Part shown: in pieces, positions 22,521 to 33,587 of the stretch
How positions within the stretch are numbered: position 1 is the stretch's first letter
How the letters are laid out: each line of letters opens with the position of its first letter
Assembly (NCBI RefSeq): GCF_030247195.1
Contig: NC_080672.1
Span: forward strand, 404,195,037 to 404,259,036
From: Topomyia yanbarensis
Taxonomy: Eukaryota; Arthropoda; Insecta; Diptera; Culicidae
Direction of reading: 5' to 3'
DNA length: 64,000 bases
Position numbers and translations under genes: made by a program
Notes under the pieces: model-generated
Seen by the model: only the letters and a program-made list of their open reading frames with translations
Told to the model about the DNA's origin: nothing
Databases searched by the model: none

Positions 22521-22881
22521 CATACTATGTTGCGTTTCGGCTTCGCCTCATCAGAAACCGACACTAACACATTGTCGGAATAGATTAGCGCCGGCTTGAC
22601 GCAAATCCCTTAAAACTAAAACACACTATGTGTTTCAATCAAACGACTGATCAAACGTGATGTCCCGTTCGAGCAGAAGTTCTGTTTATGCCGATGAGAC
22701 ACAAGTGAAGCCGAAACTTGTCTTGGCTTAGCAGGCCTATGCGAAAGCACTATGCTATATTTCACCCTAAGGAGGAAAAATTGGTAAAAACCAAAATTTC
22801 TCACTAGGGTGAAAATTTGTTGGTAAAAACCAGTCTTTGTACAGGAGGGCACAAATCCTTATTTCATACTATGTTGCGTTT
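22521..22881. mobile_element. Insertion with 17-bp direct terminal repeats
   Basis: CATACTATGTTGCGTTT occurs at 22521-22537 and again at 22865-22881. ATATTATCACAT occurs at 22512-22523 and at 22882-22893, a candidate 9-12 bp target duplication. The interior has GC-rich segments (CGGCTTCGCCTCATCAG, GCGCCGGCTTGACGC) and a GGTAAAAACCA tandem near 22790-22830. Direct rather than inverted ends suggest a retroposed (SINE-like) or duplicated piece. The class is not resolved. Confidence 0.5.
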
Positions 22882-23545
22882 ATATTATCACATTTCATGT
22901 ATAGACCAAGCATTCTAGTTATATTTAACTTAATTTAATATTATAACTTTCCTAAAGTACGCATACAAATATAGCGAATGCAGTGGTCTTAATCATATAT
23001 CGAAAATATAAACATACAAGAATCGAAAACAATTTTATATATGCACAAGATGCATTTTTGCAACGGTTTTTCAAGTGGCAGTGTATTCATACATAAATAG
23101 GCTTTGTAGTATGTACCTATTAGTAGAATGAAAATACTGTAGGCTGAGTGGAAATGAATCACGTGAAGTGGAAATGAATCAATGATTTGATCGAACGTAA
23201 ATAATAAACTTTCGTTGTGCAATTTAGTAACAAATTAGATCTACCTACCTACACATTCGCCTCAAACATTAAACCCAAGCGCACAAAGCAAAATGAATGA
23301 ACGCTGATGATGATGGGTAGAGCGAAAAAGACAACTAATACCACGACACTATGTTAACCGTGTTTGCAAATCGAGCTCGCATGTACAAACTATTTTGTGT
23401 ACGAATAATAATAGTGTGCTGGACACGAACACAACACAAAATATAGCATAGTGTAGCGTACCTCCACAAGCAGTGTAACGGACTTCTAACTCAGCTACAC
23501 TGGCTGTGAAAACACACAGCACAGTGATCTGCTTCGCCAGGCAAC

Positions 23546-23579
23546 TGAGTGTTTTCGGCGAAATCCGTCCGTTTAAATA
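23546..23579 (-). promoter_or_regulatory. TATA box plus initiator, minus strand
   Basis: On the minus strand TATTTAAA (23579-23572) lies about 33 bases upstream of the A of TCAGTT (23546). This is the canonical spacing between a TATA box and an arthropod initiator (TCAGT). No clear downstream promoter element or ORF follows. The setting, inside a DNA element, suggests a retroelement or LTR remnant promoter, but I could not define LTR ends. Confidence 0.35.
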
Positions 23580-24290
23580 GTCGATGATGACGTCATTCAT
23601 AGAAGCATAGCGCGCTAGGTACACAAATCTGTCGTGCTGGACTAGGGAAGCGCTATCTTCTGTGTGTAAATGCGCGATATTTTGACTAGGTTGTTCATTA
23701 TTCAAATTTTTAATGCCATGATATCAAAAATCTTTGGGTTTATCTATTGGAATCTATTCTTAGAAGTATTTCGGGGCGATATGCGCAAAAAAATTGAAAA
23801 TTTATCGTGAGATGGCTGAATTATATGCGTTTAAAATTGGAATTTTTGTAGAATTTGCAACGTGCACCCCTATATCGAAAACAAAGACGTAGTCCTACGT
23901 CAAAATGTTCCTAGAAATGGTATTACCCCCTTAAGAAAAATGAAGGTGCTGGCAGTTTTATAGTTGTAATCAAACTTCATGAAACTCAGCTGAAGACCTC
24001 TAATCATAAAAGTATCAACAATAGCTAAAAAAATACTTTTGTTCACCATTTTTCAGTTTGTGACAATGGTGCGGCGTCTCACCCGCACATGCGGCATCTC
24101 TCCCGCAATGACCATTTTTTTTTAAAAATGTTCATAAAAATTTGATGATTTTTTTTCATGACAAAAACCATTTCACAATATTTTAGAAACTTGTCGCAAT
24201 TGATAAAAATGATTTAATCAAATATTAAATGGTTTATTTTGACGCAGGATCGATTTTAAGAAATGTGCGGCATCCCTCCCCAAATTACCC

Positions 24291-25290
24291 TATAGGCACA
24301 CAAACAACAGCAATACGCTTATCGCCAACCGCATCCAATAAGCTTATATCGACCGGTAAGATCACAATCGAATAGTCGGCGAATTCGTTACGATTGATCC
24401 CTAGATCCAATAAACAAACGGAGAGGTGTTTCAGGTGCCTGGGTTTCGGCCATCAGGTAAGAAACTGTGGAGATCCGGACAGATCTGATCGGTGCAGAAA
24501 ATGTGGGGAGAGGGCACATTTCTAGAGACTGCTCAAAGCAACTGACGTGCAAGTTCTGCACGATGGAGGTTCACTTGACGGGAAACCTATTATGTCCAGG
24601 GTACAAAAAGGCGATGACAGAGCAATGATCATGGGAATAGCCCAGCTTAATTTCAATCATTGCGACATTGCACAGCAACTGTTGTGGCACCCAACAACAG
24701 AAACGAATTTCAACGCTGCAATTATCGCAAAGCCGTACCATGTTCCTGCCGATAATGCTAACTAGGTGGTGGATAGTGCAGGGATGGCAGCAATCCAAGT
24801 AATAGGGGGTTTCTCTGTCCAAGAGGTGGTGGATAGTACACACGAAAGTTTTGTGATCGCCAGGATCCACGGAGTATGCCTATGTAGCTGTTATGCTCCC
24901 CGTGGTGGACACATAGGCGGCTCCAGCCGGATGGTAAAGGAGGGGAGGAGGGGCACGCCTTTTTGAAAAAAATGAATCTGATGCACGATTTGGAAAATTA
25001 AATTTTAAAGCTTGGAAATGCATTTCTCGACATGCGTGGAGTTTGGCGAAGAATTTCTCAAGTCAAACACAGAAAATTTTGGGGCAGCAGTCTGACCAAC
25101 GCCAGAGGTTAAAGCTTGTTGGAAACCCTGGCGAAGCTGGATGTAAGACCGTGCAACGAAGGTTCCGCTAGCACATTCCGTGAAGACGGTCGGGGATCCA
25201 TCCGTTACTGGCCAGGTGAGTTACTCATATCGCGACCACCAGGCGATCCACTACCAATGGTCGGCGGAATTGTATTGTAACGCTGAGAGC
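24291..25290 (+). pseudogene. R1-clade ORF1 zinc knuckle and ORF2 endonuclease relic
   Basis: The sequence resumes ORF1 with IGTQTTAIRL and NKLISTGKITIE. The zinc knuckle CFRCLGFGHQVRNC (C-x2-C-x4-H-x4-C) and a second partial knuckle CRKCGERAH follow, ending in a stop and a frame change. ORF2 begins near 24631 as MGIAQLNFNHCDIAQQLL, the conserved start of the R1 endonuclease, then AIIAKPYHVPADNAN, a nonsense TAG (24763-24765, where Trp is usual), AGMAAIQV and VCLCSCYAP. After a disrupted stretch it continues near 25080 as WGSSLTNARG, stop, LLETLAKLDVRPCNEGSAST, and ends with SYRDHQAIHY, the catalytic-histidine region. No reverse transcriptase follows; a SINE begins about 60 bases later. At least three stops and two frame changes make it dead. 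Confidence 0.85.
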
Positions 25291-25348
25291 GAGTGCTGGC
25301 GAGCTGAAGTGCGGGCGATTTTATACGAAGTATCTGTGCTGTGCCTTC

Positions 25349-25790
25349 TGCTGACGCGGCGCCGATGGTTGAGTGGTAAGCGTGACCGACACTCATTCCA
25401 GTTGGTCTGAGTTCAATCCCAGCCGAAGTCGTTGAAATTTTTCTGAGGTAAAAAAAAATGGGTGGTCACGTCTTCCTTCGGAAGGGAAGTACAGCAGTTG
25501 GTCACCGGTCCATGAGTTGATGGGTCGATATCAAGTCCAGATAGTGGAGTCTCACCTCTCTGGCGTAAGTCATGAAGAAGTAAAATCCAACTTCTATACT
25601 TACTAATAAATATCCTTCTCCCATGATACTAGTGGATTGCGCAGTAGTATATACGGCCTCTAGCAAAAAGCAAGTATCGGACTAACATTCCCTGTCCTTC
25701 CGCGACCTACGTTCGGGCCTGGTTGGCTCATTTAACACTTTAGGCTCACCAGGAGTTGTAAGATATTTCGCTACTCCTAACCATAATTAA
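25349..25790 (+). mobile_element. tRNA-derived SINE with conserved tail
   Basis: The head has an RNA polymerase III A box, TGGTTGAGTGGTAAG (25366-25380), and a B box, GAGTTCAATCCCAG (about 25409-25422), spaced as in tRNA genes. The body continues through CTTCCTTCGGAAGGGAAGTA and the 3' part includes GGACTAACATTCCCT. A related 3' part occurs in inverted orientation at 56485-56765, so the tail belongs to a family. The tRNA fold is not intact, so this is not a functional tRNA gene. The 3' limit is approximate. Confidence 0.72.
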
Positions 25791-26103
25791 TTGTGCAACT
25801 TCAGATGAGAGGCTGAGAGCAAGAGTGGGTTAAAATTTTGCTCAGAGCAAAAGTGGGTTAAAATATTCTATTGGATCAGAAATGGTATATTCATCACAAC
25901 CTCAGGCAAAAGTGGGTCAAATATTAATTCGCGCAAAAGTAGTTCGACAAAATTCTCAGGGCAAGACTGGTATAGAATATTAACCCACTTTTGCGCCAAG
26001 AAAAGAATCAGATTTTTCTTATTCGGAGTTGTGGATAATGAAATTTTGGTCAATGTTTCGATGCCTTAGAAATCATGAGATATAGTATCCGTATAGGTTA
26101 GCA

Positions 26104-26940
26104 GATATCGTAAATGGAGAAATTCCGCCATTTTGAAAACCAAGATGGCGATTTCCGGTTACCACAAAATAGGGAGAACCACCATCAATATGGGTGTCAT
26201 TTGAAAGGGGGTGGTCAGCAGACACCGAAAATTGACAATTACCGCCATTTTGAAATCCAAGATGGCGACTTCCGGTAGTCATAAAATAGTGAGAACCGAT
26301 ATCAATATGGGTGTCAGTTGAAGGGAGTGGTCAGTGGACACCGAAAATTGACGATTACCGCCATTTTGAAATTCAAGATGGCGACTTCCAGTTACCACAA
26401 AATAGTAAGAACCACCATCAATATGGGTGTCATTGTAAAATTGACAATTACCGCCATTTTGAAATCCAAGATGGCGACTTCCGGTTACCAAAAAAAAAAT
26501 AGAACCAGTATTAATATGGGTGTCATTTGAAAGAGCTTGGTCAGCAGACACCGAAAATTGACGAATAGCGCTATTTTGAAATCCAAGATGGCGACTTCCG
26601 GTTACCACAAAGTGGTAAGAATCACCATCGATATGGGTGTCATTTGAAAGGGAGTGGTCAGTAGACTCCGAAACTTGGCGATTAGCGCAATTTCGAAATC
26701 CAAGATGGCGACTTCCGGTTATCGCAAAATTGTGAGTATCATCAATATGGATGTCATTTGAAATGGGGTGGTTAGTAGACATCGAAAATTGATACTGATT
26801 TCAAAATTCAAGGTGGCGTTCTGGTTGCCATACAATAGTGAGTCATTATCAATATGGATGTCATTTAAAATCCAAGATGTAGACTTCCGGTTTCCACAAA
26901 ATGGTGAGTGACGTTATCAATGTGAATATCATTTAAAAGA
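26104..26940 (+). repeat. Left 117-bp tandem array
   Basis: The word CCGCCATTTTGAAATCCAAG or its variants start at about 26125, 26242, 26358, 26451, 26568 and 26685, with decayed copies near 26800 and 26860. Period 116-117 bases, except one unit shortened to 93. Each unit contains GATGGCGACTTCCGGTTACC and ATCAATATGGGTGTCATTTG. Confidence 0.9.
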
Positions 26941-27060
26941 GGTGGTCATTGGAAAGCGGTTTTATATCTTTAGGTTATTTAAATAACTATATGATACCGT
27001 GAGAATTGTAGTTTTTTCTCCACTTTTAATTGAATTTAGGTTAACGTATTGTACTGGTAA

Positions 27061-27400
27061 CCGGAAGTCGCTATCTTGGATGTCAAAATGGCGCTAATCG
27101 TCAATTTTCGGTGTCTGCTGACCACCCCCTTTCAAATGACACCCATATTTATACTGGTTCTTACTATTTTATGGTAACCGGAAGTCGCCATCTTGGATTT
27201 AAAAATGGCGCTAGTCGTCAATTTTCGGTGTCTGCTGACCACCCCCTTTCAAATGACATCCATATTGATGGTGGTTCTTACTATTTTGTGATTACCGGAA
27301 GTCGCCATCGTGGATTTCAAAATGGCTGTAATCGTCAATTTCCGATACCTACTGAACACCAACTTTCAAATAACTTCCACATTGATGATTGTTTCATTGA
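27061..27400 (-). repeat. Right 117-bp tandem array, inverted
   Basis: Three units of the reverse complement of the left array, containing GGTAACCGGAAGTCGCCATC and CAAATGACACCCATATT. The first two ATGGCGCTA words are 117 bases apart. Confidence 0.9.
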
Positions 27401-27619
27401 TTTGTGATAATTTCTGAAACCATTCTTAGGATAAAAATGGATTATTTTTCCTCTCAGGGCAAAAGTGGTATATCTTTTTAACCTATTTTTGCGCTAAGGT
27501 TTTTTTATCTCATTTCTGCTCTGACTGATAGTTAAACCGGTTTTCCTCTTAATAAAACGTATACCACTTTTGCTCGCAGTGAATTTTAAACCCACTCTTG
27601 CTCTCGGCCTCTCAGATAG

Positions 27620-30338
27620 TCCAGGTCGATAACGGAGTAGCAGCCAGGGGTGGGCGCACAAGCTCAAGCTCAAGCTCAGGTAGCTGTGGTGTGCCCTGTT
27701 GAGGTCGTACATAACCTTCGTGCATTTATTTTCGGACTGATTTCGAAGAATCGCGAGAAACATTTAAAACATTTGAAACATTACTACCAACAGTCCTTTT
27801 TTCTGTTCAAAAATCAATCCAACAGTGTTATAAGAAAGGACTCATCACACAGCCAGAGAATTTAAGTACGTTTTTAAATTCTAGCGATATTTAATTAGCT
27901 ATAGAGACAGCAGAGTAGAGAGAGAGATTTGAAAGCTTTATTTAGCGTCAGATTGCTCAAGTGAGAATAAGAAGAAAAGCCTGGATTAATTTTAATAAAG
28001 ATGTAGTATATAATTGCGAAACAAACTCCTTTTGAACCCAAATATGAAAGACTTCTAAAGATATTTCTCTGGTTCCACGCAGCAGCAGCTGAAACACAAA
28101 CTTTGCACCACCCTAAAACGTGAAACCGATGTGACGGTGAACCCTTCGAAGGCTGACTTGAAGCGAGTGTGGCCAATTTGTCTAGTGCCTCAGCTCACTT
28201 CATTTGGTTTTCACGTCGGTACCTACCCAGCTCTAGTAGAACAAAAGAGTGTGGAACATGTTTCGTGCTAATGGTCCAACTCGTGTCGGTGCAACGAAAT
28301 TACCGCTCGCGCTGTAGTGTTTTATTGATGAGCGTGTAATTTCTAACAATCTAACATTTAAATATATGCTTAATTGCTGCTATGGATGCTGTCCTCTTGG
28401 CTGCCTGGAACTGTACCTTGCTTCACTGGCGCGTGCATTTTAAATCTGGCCTCTTTCCGTCGTAAAAGAATACATTTGAGAACACTACCTCAGAGGAAAA
28501 AGTTGAGGGATTCATAGATGGAAAACGCTTCTCCTGCCAAGCTCTTTGGGTGATAAAACGAACCTATAATTCTCGTATTTTAGCGAAGAGGCATCGAATT
28601 TCTCACCCATTTCGGTCCTGCAATCAATATGATCATTATCTGCCAGATAAATGACCCTTAGCCTTATTGGATATTATTCCCCCTTTCGGGACCGGACCCT
28701 GATCAAACATCGAAAAAGCACTAGATGAGCCCAGGAAAACCTTTATATCCTTAACCCTCGAAATCAATCTCCCCTCGGTCCCATTCCTCCATCCCTTCCC
28801 CCAACACAATTCAGTCGTCCGATACCCGATTTGCAGCATCCGGTCACAATCAATGTCATCAGCATTTTCCTGCATCGCATCGTGTCGCCGAAGATGGGCA
28901 TCCAGGGAAAAGAAAGTTTGCCCTTGTTCTCCAGCACCGAGCAGATAGACACTTTAGTGATTAATTATTTTCCAGAGTGTAGAACTTTCGTCCCCTCCCC
29001 CAGCAAGCGCAGCCCACCCGCCGGAGAGTAAAGAAGATGTCCAAGTTGAACCACATGATGGCTGGCTGGTTTGAAAATCTGTCCACCGCCGAGAATTGAA
29101 AGAAATCCTAAACAGACCATCACTCATGTGTCCTATTGGAAAAATGAAGACCATTGATCATTTCGTCGGTGCCGGATTCGGGCTTTGGTTTTCCGTGTGG
29201 TAATCTACTTTCGAAGCGAAATTTAACAAAAAAATATGTTTCAAACGGCGGGAAAAAATCAAAGAAGCCACTTTCGGAACATACATTTCTGCTCGGGTTC
29301 CATCCCGGTTGAATCAGTCACCTACCACAAGATCAACAGCTTCGTGTGCTTGAATATTTATCTGGTCGTGAATTTTTGTGGCATCAACAGCGTTCTTGCT
29401 TGCTTTGCTGGTTGTGGCTTCAGTTCGATGTGGCGGGCACATCTTGGAGGTTCATCTTTTGATCCCAAATATTCCCTCATGTGAGTTTTTTTTCTTCTTC
29501 TCATGCTCGTACTGATACTGAGGCGCTGCTGCTGTTGCCGGGGAACAACCTTTTCTGGCACAGCTGGACGGGAAGAAATGGCTGGCATTTGCGTTTTTCG
29601 TACGTCCGGGTCCTGTGCGAGAATAAATGAGGCTGAACGATTTTCGGGAAACCCGAAAGCTTTAAAATGGATGTGGTCATTTTGTCTTGTCACAGTCAGA
29701 CGTCTGAATTTGACTGATAATGCCAATAATGAATGGGGTACCATTTCGCAGTGGATTGGGCGCATTAAATCCAACAAGTATGAGTAATTGTCAACATATA
29801 TCGGGAAGGATTATGCTGCCATTGTGGAGAAGTGACGAAAACTGAATGAAGATGAGCATAGCTTACTGCTTGGGTGTGGTGGACGCACGATTGAGTATCA
29901 AGTTGAAAGAATGTTGGAAAGCTTTATTTAGAAAATTCAGAATTTTTCAATCTGATATGTAGCTTACTACGGAATATTTGATTGAATTCTTTTGACTAGA
30001 ATATTATCTTTAATTCAAACTACGATACCTAATTTGTTATATCTTAAATGACTTTAAATAGTATTATTTTTTAGCATGAATACTAACGCTAGTGAAGAGA
30101 GCATCCTCAGATGCACTAGTAATCGCTTTTCGTTACTATTTTTTAATGCTCGTAAAGATATGAAATACCCGTGGCTCCGTGAAGCTAACGCCTCGAGCCG
30201 TGTCAAATAAACGAAATAAATTTGAAAAATGCCGTTGGGACGAGGAGAGGAAAGTGTACCAACGCAACCAAAAATTCTTACGTTTTATAGTCGATTGAGA
30301 CACTAGAGATAGTAGAACATACGAGTCCACTCAATGCA
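27620..30338. other. GC-balanced, probably unique sequence; no gene recognised
   Basis: This is the least repeat-like stretch in the left half. Small features include an (AGCTCA)n run near 27660-27680 and an AATAAACGAAATAAA tail at about 30206-30220 after GTGAAGCTAACGCCTCGAGC, which looks like a retroelement 3' end. Overlapping frames (28636-28875 minus, 29358-29777 minus, 29503-29787 plus) show no recognised domain. Host regulatory DNA or a decayed exon cannot be excluded. Confidence 0.3.
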
Positions 30339-31214
30339 TTTGCCTTTGCCTTTGCCTTTGCCTTTGCCTTTGCCTTTGCCTTTGCCTTTGCCTTTGCCTT
30401 TGCCTTTGCCTTTGCCTTTGCCTTTGCCTTTGCCTTTGCCTTTGCCTTTGCCTTTGCCTTTGCCTTTGCCTTTGCCTTTGCCTTTGCCTTTGCCTTTGCC
30501 TTTGCCTTTGCCTTTGCCTTTGCCTTTGCCTTTGCCTTTGCCTTTGCCTTTGCCTTTGCCTTTGCCTTTGCCTTTGCCTTTGCCTTTGCCTTTGCCTTTG
30601 CCTTTGCCTTTGCCTTTGCCTTTGCCTTTGCCTTTGCCTTTGCCTTTGCCTTTGCCTTTGCCTTTGCCTTTGCCTTTGCCTTTGCCTTTGCCTTTGCCTT
30701 TGCCTTTGCCTTTGCCTTTGCCTTTGCCTTTGCCTTTGCCTTTGCCTTTGCCTTTGCCTTTGCCTTTGCCTTTGCCTTTGCCTTTGCCTTTGCCTTTGCC
30801 TTTGCCTTTGCCTTTGCCTTTGCCTTTGCCTTTGCCTTTGCCTTTGCCTTTGCCTTTGCCTTTGCCTTTGCCTTTGCCTTTGCCTTTGCCTTTGCCTTTG
30901 CCTTTGCCTTTGCCTTTGCCTTTGCCTTTGCCTTTGCCTTTGCCTTTGCCTTTGCCTTTGCCTTTGCCTTTGCCTTTGCCTTTGCCTTTGCCTTTGCCTT
31001 TGCCTTTGCCTTTGCCTTTGCCTTTGCCTTTGCCTTTGCCTTTGCCTTTGCCTTTGCCTTTGCCTTTGCCTTTGCCTTTGCCTTTGCCTTTGCCTTTGCC
31101 TTTGCCTATGCCTTTGCCTTTGCCTTTGCCTTTGCCTTTGCCTTTGCCTTTGCCTTTGCCTTTGCCTTTGCCTTTGCCTTTGCCTTTGCCTTTGCCTTTG
31201 CCTTTGCCTTTGCT
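30339..31214 (+). repeat. (TTTGCC)n hexanucleotide satellite, about 145 units
   Basis: TTTGCC repeats head to tail from 30339 to 31208 (870 bases, 145 units). I see one substitution in the run (TATGCC, T to A at 31108); a degenerate TTTGCT unit follows. The array is open in one frame as a Leu-Pro repeat (302 codons, 30334-31242), which is a by-product of the 6-base period and not evidence of a protein. Confidence 0.97.
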
Positions 31215-32399
31215 TTTACCCGCATCTAGTTTGGTTTTGTAAGAATTTAACTTCTATAGACCTTTTATAAAATTGTGAATTTATCGTTAATTGCCATGTT
31301 GAAGTATCACAGCCAAAAAATTATGCATCGTATTCCTGCTTCAACATTGTAGAAGGTGACAGAAACTGGACTCTTTAAGTCCAGATGTAGCTCAATATCG
31401 AAGATTGAATGGCTCTAGGGACTAAAACATATCATGAACGGAGTCTTACTGGCCTTTTCCTTGCTGTGTCGAGCGAACTGTCTGTTTTTTGATGCTAATC
31501 GTGGAAGCCAACTGGCGGTTATGTTCCTAATACCTCTTATAAAGTTAACGCTGGTGATGATGTTTAGAGTGCTCTGCTCTAAAATTGAAATACCCAAGTA
31601 TCACGAATCAACATATGTTCAATGCAGGAAATCCTCCAACATTTGCACAATCCGGAAGGAAGAGGTGTTAGATATGACGCTCTGCTCCGACGGTATAATA
31701 CATATGTTGGCGAACTGACTTGTGCCAAACGAGCTAACAGACCGTCGTTATTTGCTCATCAATAAATATTCTTAGATCAATGAAACGATTCGCTAGATAC
31801 CATTACATATCCAAATCTCATAAGAAGATAGCTTGGCGATTGAGTTATATGGGATGTTTTCAATATTTTAGTTTTATGGGTATGGGTATTACGAAGAAGA
31901 AAAAATCCAGAAGCCCTCCCTGCCTCATCAATTTTATTCCTCCAAAAACTATGTTCAACTTGGGGGCGAAAACTGAACATTTCTTTGCACTTTTATAGAT
32001 TTTTCCGTGCTTATTTGGCATTTCAACATTTTTCCGAATAATATATACAAAAAGGTGTGAAATTCAATCATTGAAACATCTGATATATTACGAAGCTTTC
32101 CGAAGCATAGGGCACTTCTTTAATTGCATATTGACGATTATCACGTTCATATGAATAAAACAACTAGTTATGCACGTGAAAAAATCCTTTCAATCGAATG
32201 GATTGCTTTCTGTATCGAGCGAGTTTCTATTGGTAGAATCAGTTTAAAACTTTTCAAATTGGATCGTCAATGTTCGCAGAAAAATACGATTTTGCAAGAA
32301 ATTTGTTGACGTGTCAGGAAACCAAAGATTTTGTAACGGATAGGACTATAAATTCGGAAGTTGAAAAAGGAAGTGCCTCAAGAAATACATTTTATTTTA
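31215..32399. other. Unassigned AT-rich stretch
   Basis: No motif recognised. A 94-codon plus-strand frame (31434-31718) has a hydrophobic start (LLAFSLLCRANCLFF) that could mimic a signal peptide, but nothing else supports it as a gene. Confidence 0.3.
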
Positions 32400-32816
32400 T
32401 ATTAAACCGGAACTAGTTCTAAAGTTTTAAAATTGAGAAATTCGACCTCGATTTGAAACCGAAAATTTTAAATTGACGAAATGGAATCAGACCCAATCCC
32501 AAAAATCTTAAACCCGAGGAACCCGACATCCAAGAATTTTAAAATTGAAGTGCTCGAACCCGTCTCGAAATCCTAACTAATTAAAATTGAGGAACTCCAA
32601 CCGGTTCTGACCCGAGGAACTCGAATCTAACCCGAAATTTTTCAAACTGAGAAACCTGAACCCGACCCGGACCCGATTTTGAAATTTGAAAAAAAAAAAA
32701 AAAGGATCCAAACACGGCAATTTTAAAATTGAGTAAGCCAAAATCTCAGAATTTTGAAACTGGGGAACTTTAAACTCATCCGACACCTGAGAACTTTAAA
32801 ATTCAATAATCTAAAT

Positions 32817-33185
32817 CAGCGATTCTCAACCTTGTTCGTACCATGGACCACTCTAAACTCATCCAGCATTGCTGCGGACCCCTCGGTTTAACACCGATTT
32901 TGTGTGCCATCAAATTATTTTTTTATTTCGATATAGAAGTTTTAACCTTAAGGTCATTCGCCTCTTCGGGTTAGAAAAATCTCTTATGAAAATTTTCTAG
33001 CTCTATGTGCGAGGTCGGGACTCGAACCCAGGTGCGCTGCGTACAAGGCAATCGATTTACCAACTACACTACGCCCAGCCCCCATCAATTTATTATTTTT
33101 AACTTGTTATGAAAAAAATACCTGGACGCCCAGCAATTACTTTACCGCCACCTGGGGTCCGCAGACCCCAGGTGGAGAATTGCTG
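32817..33185. mobile_element. hAT-type MITE (CAGCGATTCTCAACC termini)
   Basis: CAGCGATTCTCAACC (32817-32831) is matched by GGTGGAGAATTGCTG (33171-33185). The flanking 8-mers ATCTAAAT and ATCCAAAC agree at six of eight positions, as expected of a decayed 8-bp hAT duplication. Inside are a short GGGGTCCGCAGACCCC palindrome and a SINE (32930-33083). The paralogue at 63604 onward carries the same element in inverse orientation with part deleted. Confidence 0.7.
32930..33083 (-). mobile_element. tRNA-derived SINE (copy 1)
   Basis: On the minus strand the head GGGCGTAGTGTAGTTGG holds an A-box-like sequence and GGGTTCGAGTCCCG (33029-33016) is a near-perfect B box. The tail runs through CGAAGAGGCGAATGACCTTA. 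The same body occurs at 47440-47604 and 63745-63898. Confidence 0.8.
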
Positions 33186-33587
33186 ATCCAAACCAAACCC
33201 GAAATGAAAAATTTTAAAATTCAAAACCCCAACTCGCCCCAGTCGACCTGAAAAAGAGAATTCCAAAAATTAAGGAACCAGAACTCATCCCCGAATCCCA
33301 ACATATTTGAGTTTAGCGAAAGAAAAACCTACAAAATTTGAAAAACTTGAACCCAACCCGAACGCGAAAATTTCAAAAACTCCAACTCGACCCTAGCCCG
33401 AAAGTTTCTAAATGGAGGAACTCGAATCCTACCCGGATCCGAGAATTCGAAATATGCCAAACTCGAACCCGAAAATTTAACCTTGAAGAACACGAAACCA
33501 AAGCCAAACGAAGTAACCCGAGAATTTTAGAATTGAGAAAACCGAGCCTCGACCGAAATGCGAATATTTAAAATTAAAGACCCGTAA

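Larger units (their letters stand above)
21294..24290. mobile_element. 3-kb TA-flanked non-autonomous DNA element (GGGTAATTT termini)
   Basis: The left end GGGTAATTTCGTGAGAGATGCCG (21294) and the right end CGGCATCCCTCCCCAAATTACCC (to 24290) are imperfect inverted repeats. Both are flanked by TATA. The subterminal words GAGATGCCGCAC and GCGGCATCTCTCCCGC recur in opposite orientations (21300-21320, 21655-21670, 24068-24105). It sits inside an R1 ORF1. A single TA duplication explains the original reading frame across the junction best. No transposase is seen; the interior carries another insertion (22521-22881) and a promoter-like site (23546-23579). Confidence 0.78.
25807..27613. mobile_element. 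1.8-kb foldback element made of 117-bp repeats
   Basis: The ends are inverted repeats of about 35 bp: GAGAGGCTGAGAGCAAGAGT at 25807 against the reverse complement of ACTCTTGCTCTCGGCCTCTC ending at 27613. The word AGAT flanks both sides. Next to each end, GCAAAAGTGGGTTAAAATAT-like words repeat several times in both orientations. Inward lie 117-bp tandem repeats, about seven on the left and three on the right, facing each other across an AT-rich centre (26950-27060). Open frames here follow the repeat: 117 is divisible by three, so a stop-free frame persists. I see no protein family. Confidence 0.8.

Noticed and set aside
26279..26782. 167-codon minus-strand repeat frame in the 117-bp array
   Set aside because: Openness follows from a period divisible by three. 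No start context, and flanking units carry stops or shifts. Mentioned as testable but not called as a gene.
30334..31242. 302-codon Leu-Pro open frame
   Set aside because: It is only the translation of a hexanucleotide repeat; a 6-base period cannot generate a stop, so openness carries no coding information.
33016..33029. tRNA genes suggested by GGGTTCGAGTCCC B boxes at 33.0, 47.5 and 63.8 kb
   Set aside because: The three copies share non-tRNA tails and do not fold as full cloverleaves by eye; they are SINE heads.
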